In this document: piece by piece, positions 62,049 to 64,000 of the stretch
Position numbering within the stretch: the stretch's first letter is position 1
Layout of the letters: each line of letters opens with the position of its first letter
NCBI RefSeq assembly: GCF_910580175.1
Contig: NZ_CAJTXD010000002.1
Coordinates: 62,001 to 126,000, forward strand
Direction of reading: 5' to 3'
DNA from: an uncultured Alistipes sp.
GTDB lineage: Bacteria > Bacteroidota > Bacteroidia > Bacteroidales > Rikenellaceae
Length of the DNA stretch: 64,000 bases
Notes under the pieces: model-generated
What the model saw: the letters and a program-made list of their open reading frames with translations, nothing else
Database searches by the model: none
Told to the model about the DNA's origin: nothing
Made by a program: the position numbers and the translations under genes

Positions 62049-63455
62049 ATGAACGATTCTTTTTCCTGTGCAGAGATTGTGTGCGACGGTCTTCCCATGC
62101 CGCGCCGGCTGGGTGCCATTCTGGCCGTAGCGTTCGGTGTCGGGCTTTCGGTGTTGGACAGCGCTGTGGCCAACGTTGCTCTGCCCGCCATCGGGGCGCA
62201 GCTGGGCGTTTCGTCGGCCGATTCGATCTGGATCGTCAATGCCTACCAGTTGGCCGTCGTCGTCGCCATCCTTCCTTTTTCTGCATTGGGCGAGACGGTC
62301 GGTTACCGCCGGGTCTACCTTTGGGGGCTGGCGCTTTTTACATTCGCCTCGGCCTGCTGCGCTTTCGCCGGGTCGTTCGCCGCTCTGGTCGCCGCCCGCG
62401 TGTTGCAGGGGTTCGGCGCGGCGGCCGTCACGTCGGTCAACACCACCTTGATCCGTTTCATCTATCCCCGCGCGCAGCTCGGGCGCGGCATGGGCGTCAA
62501 CGCTACGGTCGTCGCCGTTTCTTCGGTGGCCAGCCCTGCCGTCGCCGCCGGCTTGCTATCCGTCGGGCCGTGGCCCTGGCTTTTCGCCGTCAATCTTCCC
62601 ATCGGGGCGATCGCTTTGTGGCTTTGTGTCCGGTTCCTGCCCCGCAATCCCGTGCCGGCCGCCGCGCCGAGGCCCCGGTGGAGCGACATGGCCTTGAATG
62701 CTTTGGTGTTCGGATTGCTGATGGCTTCGGTCGAGGGGTTCTCCCACGGTCTCGATCGGCGGCTGGCGATGCTTGGGATGGCTGCGGTGTTGGTCGTCGG
62801 GTTCTTTTTCGTGCGCAGGCAGTCGAGGGCCGCGCACCCGTTGTTGCCGTTCGATTTGCTGCGGATTCCGGTTTTTTCCGTTTCGTTGCTTACATCGGTC
62901 TGCTCTTACCTGGCCCAAATGCTCTCCATGGTGGCTCTGCCTTTTTACTTGCTGCACGCGTTCGGTTTCGACCAGACGACCGTCGGGTTGTTGCTTACGG
63001 CATGGCCTGCCGTCATCATGATCGTGGCGCCTGCGGCCGGAGTGCTCGTCGGGCGCTTCCACCCCGGAACGCTCGCCGGCACGGGTCTTGCGGCCATGAC
63101 TGCGGGACTGGCGGCCCTGGCCTTGCTGCCCGCGCAGCCCGACAAGTGGGATATTGTGTGGCGGCTGGTGCTCGGCGGAGCGGGCTTCGCGCTTTTCCAG
63201 TCGCCCAACAACAGCATGCTCATCGCCTCGGCGCCCGCCGAACGCAGCGGTTCGGCCAGCGGCATGCTCGCCACGGCGCGGTTGATCGGTCAGACGTCCG
63301 GGGCCGCCTTGATGGCCTTGTTTTTCCACCTCGTGCCGACCCATGCCACCCGCATGGCTTTGTGGTGCGCAGCCCTCGCGTCGGCTGTCGGCTGTGCGGT
63401 CAGTTTCGCACGGTTGCCGCTGCCGCTTCCCGAGGCGCTGGTACGCCGTAAATGA
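62049..63455 (+). CDS. DHA2-type MFS multidrug transporter
   Basis: A 468-aa inner-membrane protein with 14 predicted helices of the EmrB/QacA type. The early segments GVGLSVLDSAVANVALPAIGAQLG (about 30-53, with the membrane Asp of motif D1) and WIVNAYQLAVVVAILPFSALGE (about 60-81) are characteristic, as is QSPNNSMLIASAPAERSGSASGM in the second half. The ATG at 62049 is chosen from the promoter and the MFS N-terminus; the longer frame has no support. Substrate unknown. It precedes the LD-carboxypeptidase gene by 9 bp and may share its transcript. Confidence 0.87.
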   Translation: MNDSFSCAEIVCDGLPMPRRLGAILAVAFGVGLSVLDSAVANVALPAIGAQLGVSSADSIWIVNAYQLAVVVAILPFSALGETVGYRRVYLWGLALFTFASACCAFAGSFAALVAARVLQGFGAAAVTSVNTTLIRFIYPRAQLGRGMGVNATVVAVSSVASPAVAAGLLSVGPWPWLFAVNLPIGAIALWLCVRFLPRNPVPAAAPRPRWSDMALNALVFGLLMASVEGFSHGLDRRLAMLGMAAVLVVGFFFVRRQSRAAHPLLPFDLLRIPVFSVSLLTSVCSYLAQMLSMVALPFYLLHAFGFDQTTVGLLLTAWPAVIMIVAPAAGVLVGRFHPGTLAGTGLAAMTAGLAALALLPAQPDKWDIVWRLVLGGAGFALFQSPNNSMLIASAPAERSGSASGMLATARLIGQTSGAALMALFFHLVPTHATRMALWCAALASAVGCAVSFARLPLPLPEALVRRK

Positions 63456-63464
63456 TTTTGTAGC

Positions 63465-64000
63465 ATGATGATTCGTTCGATACTTTTATCTTTTGCGTTT
63501 TTTCTGCCATGCGCCGCTTTCGCGCAAAAAGAGGGGGAGATCGGTTCGATCTGTCCGCCTTATTTGCAGCTCGGCGATACGGTGGGGCTGGTTGCTCCCG
63601 CAGGACGTCTTCCTGCCCGCACCGACACGGCGCGCATCCGTGAGCGGTTCGCTTCGTGGGGTCTTTACGTGAAATATGGCCCGCATTGCTGCGACGATTC
63701 CGAGTCTTATTTTTCAGCCCCCGATGTGCAGCGCGCCGCCGATCTGCAAGCCATGCTCGACGATCCTTCGATCAAGGCCGTCATCGCCTGTCGCGGCGGC
63801 TACGGGTCGGTGCGGCTGTTGCCTTGGCTGCGGCTGGAGGGGTTGCGCGGAAATCCCAAATGGGTCGTCGGCTTCAGCGACATTACCACCCTTCATTTGT
63901 CGCTCTCCCATCTGGGAATCGAGAGCATCCACGGCACCATGCCCGGGTCGTTTCTTTTCCGCGAGGAGGATGTCTCCGCCGAGTCGCTTCGCCGTGCGCT
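63465..64000 (+). CDS. LD-carboxypeptidase (peptidase S66), N-terminal part (3' end outside window)
   Basis: 178 complete codons are visible up to the window edge. A signal peptide (about 1-20, cleavage near AFAQK) precedes the S66 domain: LGDTVGLVAPAGRLPA (about 40), AVIACRGGYGSVRLLPWL (about 105-122) and WVVGFSDITTLHLSLSH (about 134-150), where Ser of GFSD is the family nucleophile position. The enzyme releases D-Ala from cytoplasmic or periplasmic muropeptides; here the signal peptide points to the periplasm. A second ATG at 63468 is equally possible as start. The catalytic Glu and His lie beyond the window. Confidence 0.88.
   Translation, partial: MMIRSILLSFAFFLPCAAFAQKEGEIGSICPPYLQLGDTVGLVAPAGRLPARTDTARIRERFASWGLYVKYGPHCCDDSESYFSAPDVQRAADLQAMLDDPSIKAVIACRGGYGSVRLLPWLRLEGLRGNPKWVVGFSDITTLHLSLSHLGIESIHGTMPGSFLFREEDVSAESLRRA

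Overview
The window is a high-GC Bacteroidota chromosome segment, most like Alistipes (Rikenellaceae). The evidence is SusC/SusD pairs, signal peptides and lipoboxes typical of the phylum, and repeated Bacteroidota promoters of the form TTTG-N20-TAnnTTTG. I assign the genus from overall gene style and base composition, not from a marker gene.

Region 1 (1-28.9 kb) is one co-directional block for pectin, specifically rhamnogalacturonan. It begins with the end of a GH28 polygalacturonase. A complete L-rhamnose pathway follows (rhaB, rhaA, fucO, rhaT, rhaD) with an AraC-type regulator. Then come SusC, SusD, a PL1 pectate lyase lipoprotein, a fimbrillin/FISUMP-like surface lipoprotein, two poorly characterised six-hairpin proteins (one DUF4450-like), a GH106 alpha-L-rhamnosidase, a GH105 unsaturated (rhamno)galacturonyl hydrolase and a GH2 beta-galactosidase. 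The logic is surface capture and cleavage, import through SusCD, periplasmic trimming of rhamnose, unsaturated uronate and galactose, then cytoplasmic conversion of rhamnose to DHAP and lactaldehyde/propanediol. The susC gene carries a G9 tract.

Region 2 (29-39.4 kb) is mostly housekeeping: two tRNA-Ser genes, an Fsr-like MFS exporter, a WYDPWY-repeat lipoprotein, a FadL-type porin, manganese catalase, prolyl-tRNA synthetase, a DUF805 protein, an ECF sigma factor followed by a 49-aa acidic protein, and an HdeD-type membrane protein.

Region 3 (about 39.64-44.87 kb) is an AT-rich island beside the 3' end of tRNA-Leu(UAG). A 12-bp copy of the tRNA 3' end lies at its far edge. It holds a badly decayed RhuM-Fic gene and an intact three-gene restriction-modification operon (m5C methyltransferase, D12-class m6A methyltransferase, HNH endonuclease). 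A cluster of GGGAGCA motifs lies near the tRNA. No integrase is present.

Region 4 (45-64 kb) returns to high GC. It contains a coiled-coil membrane protein, TsaC, a thioesterase, a DMT transporter, a DsbD-like protein, GNAT, AsmA, MutY, a Na+/Ca2+ exchanger-like protein, a ZIP transporter, an AlkD-like protein, a polyprenyl-phosphate mannose synthase-like GT2 with a GT87-like membrane enzyme, a GtrA/GT39 pair on the opposite strand, a DHA2-type MFS pump and the start of an LD-carboxypeptidase. Related promoter-bearing repeats occur at 22.0 kb and 56.7-56.8 kb.
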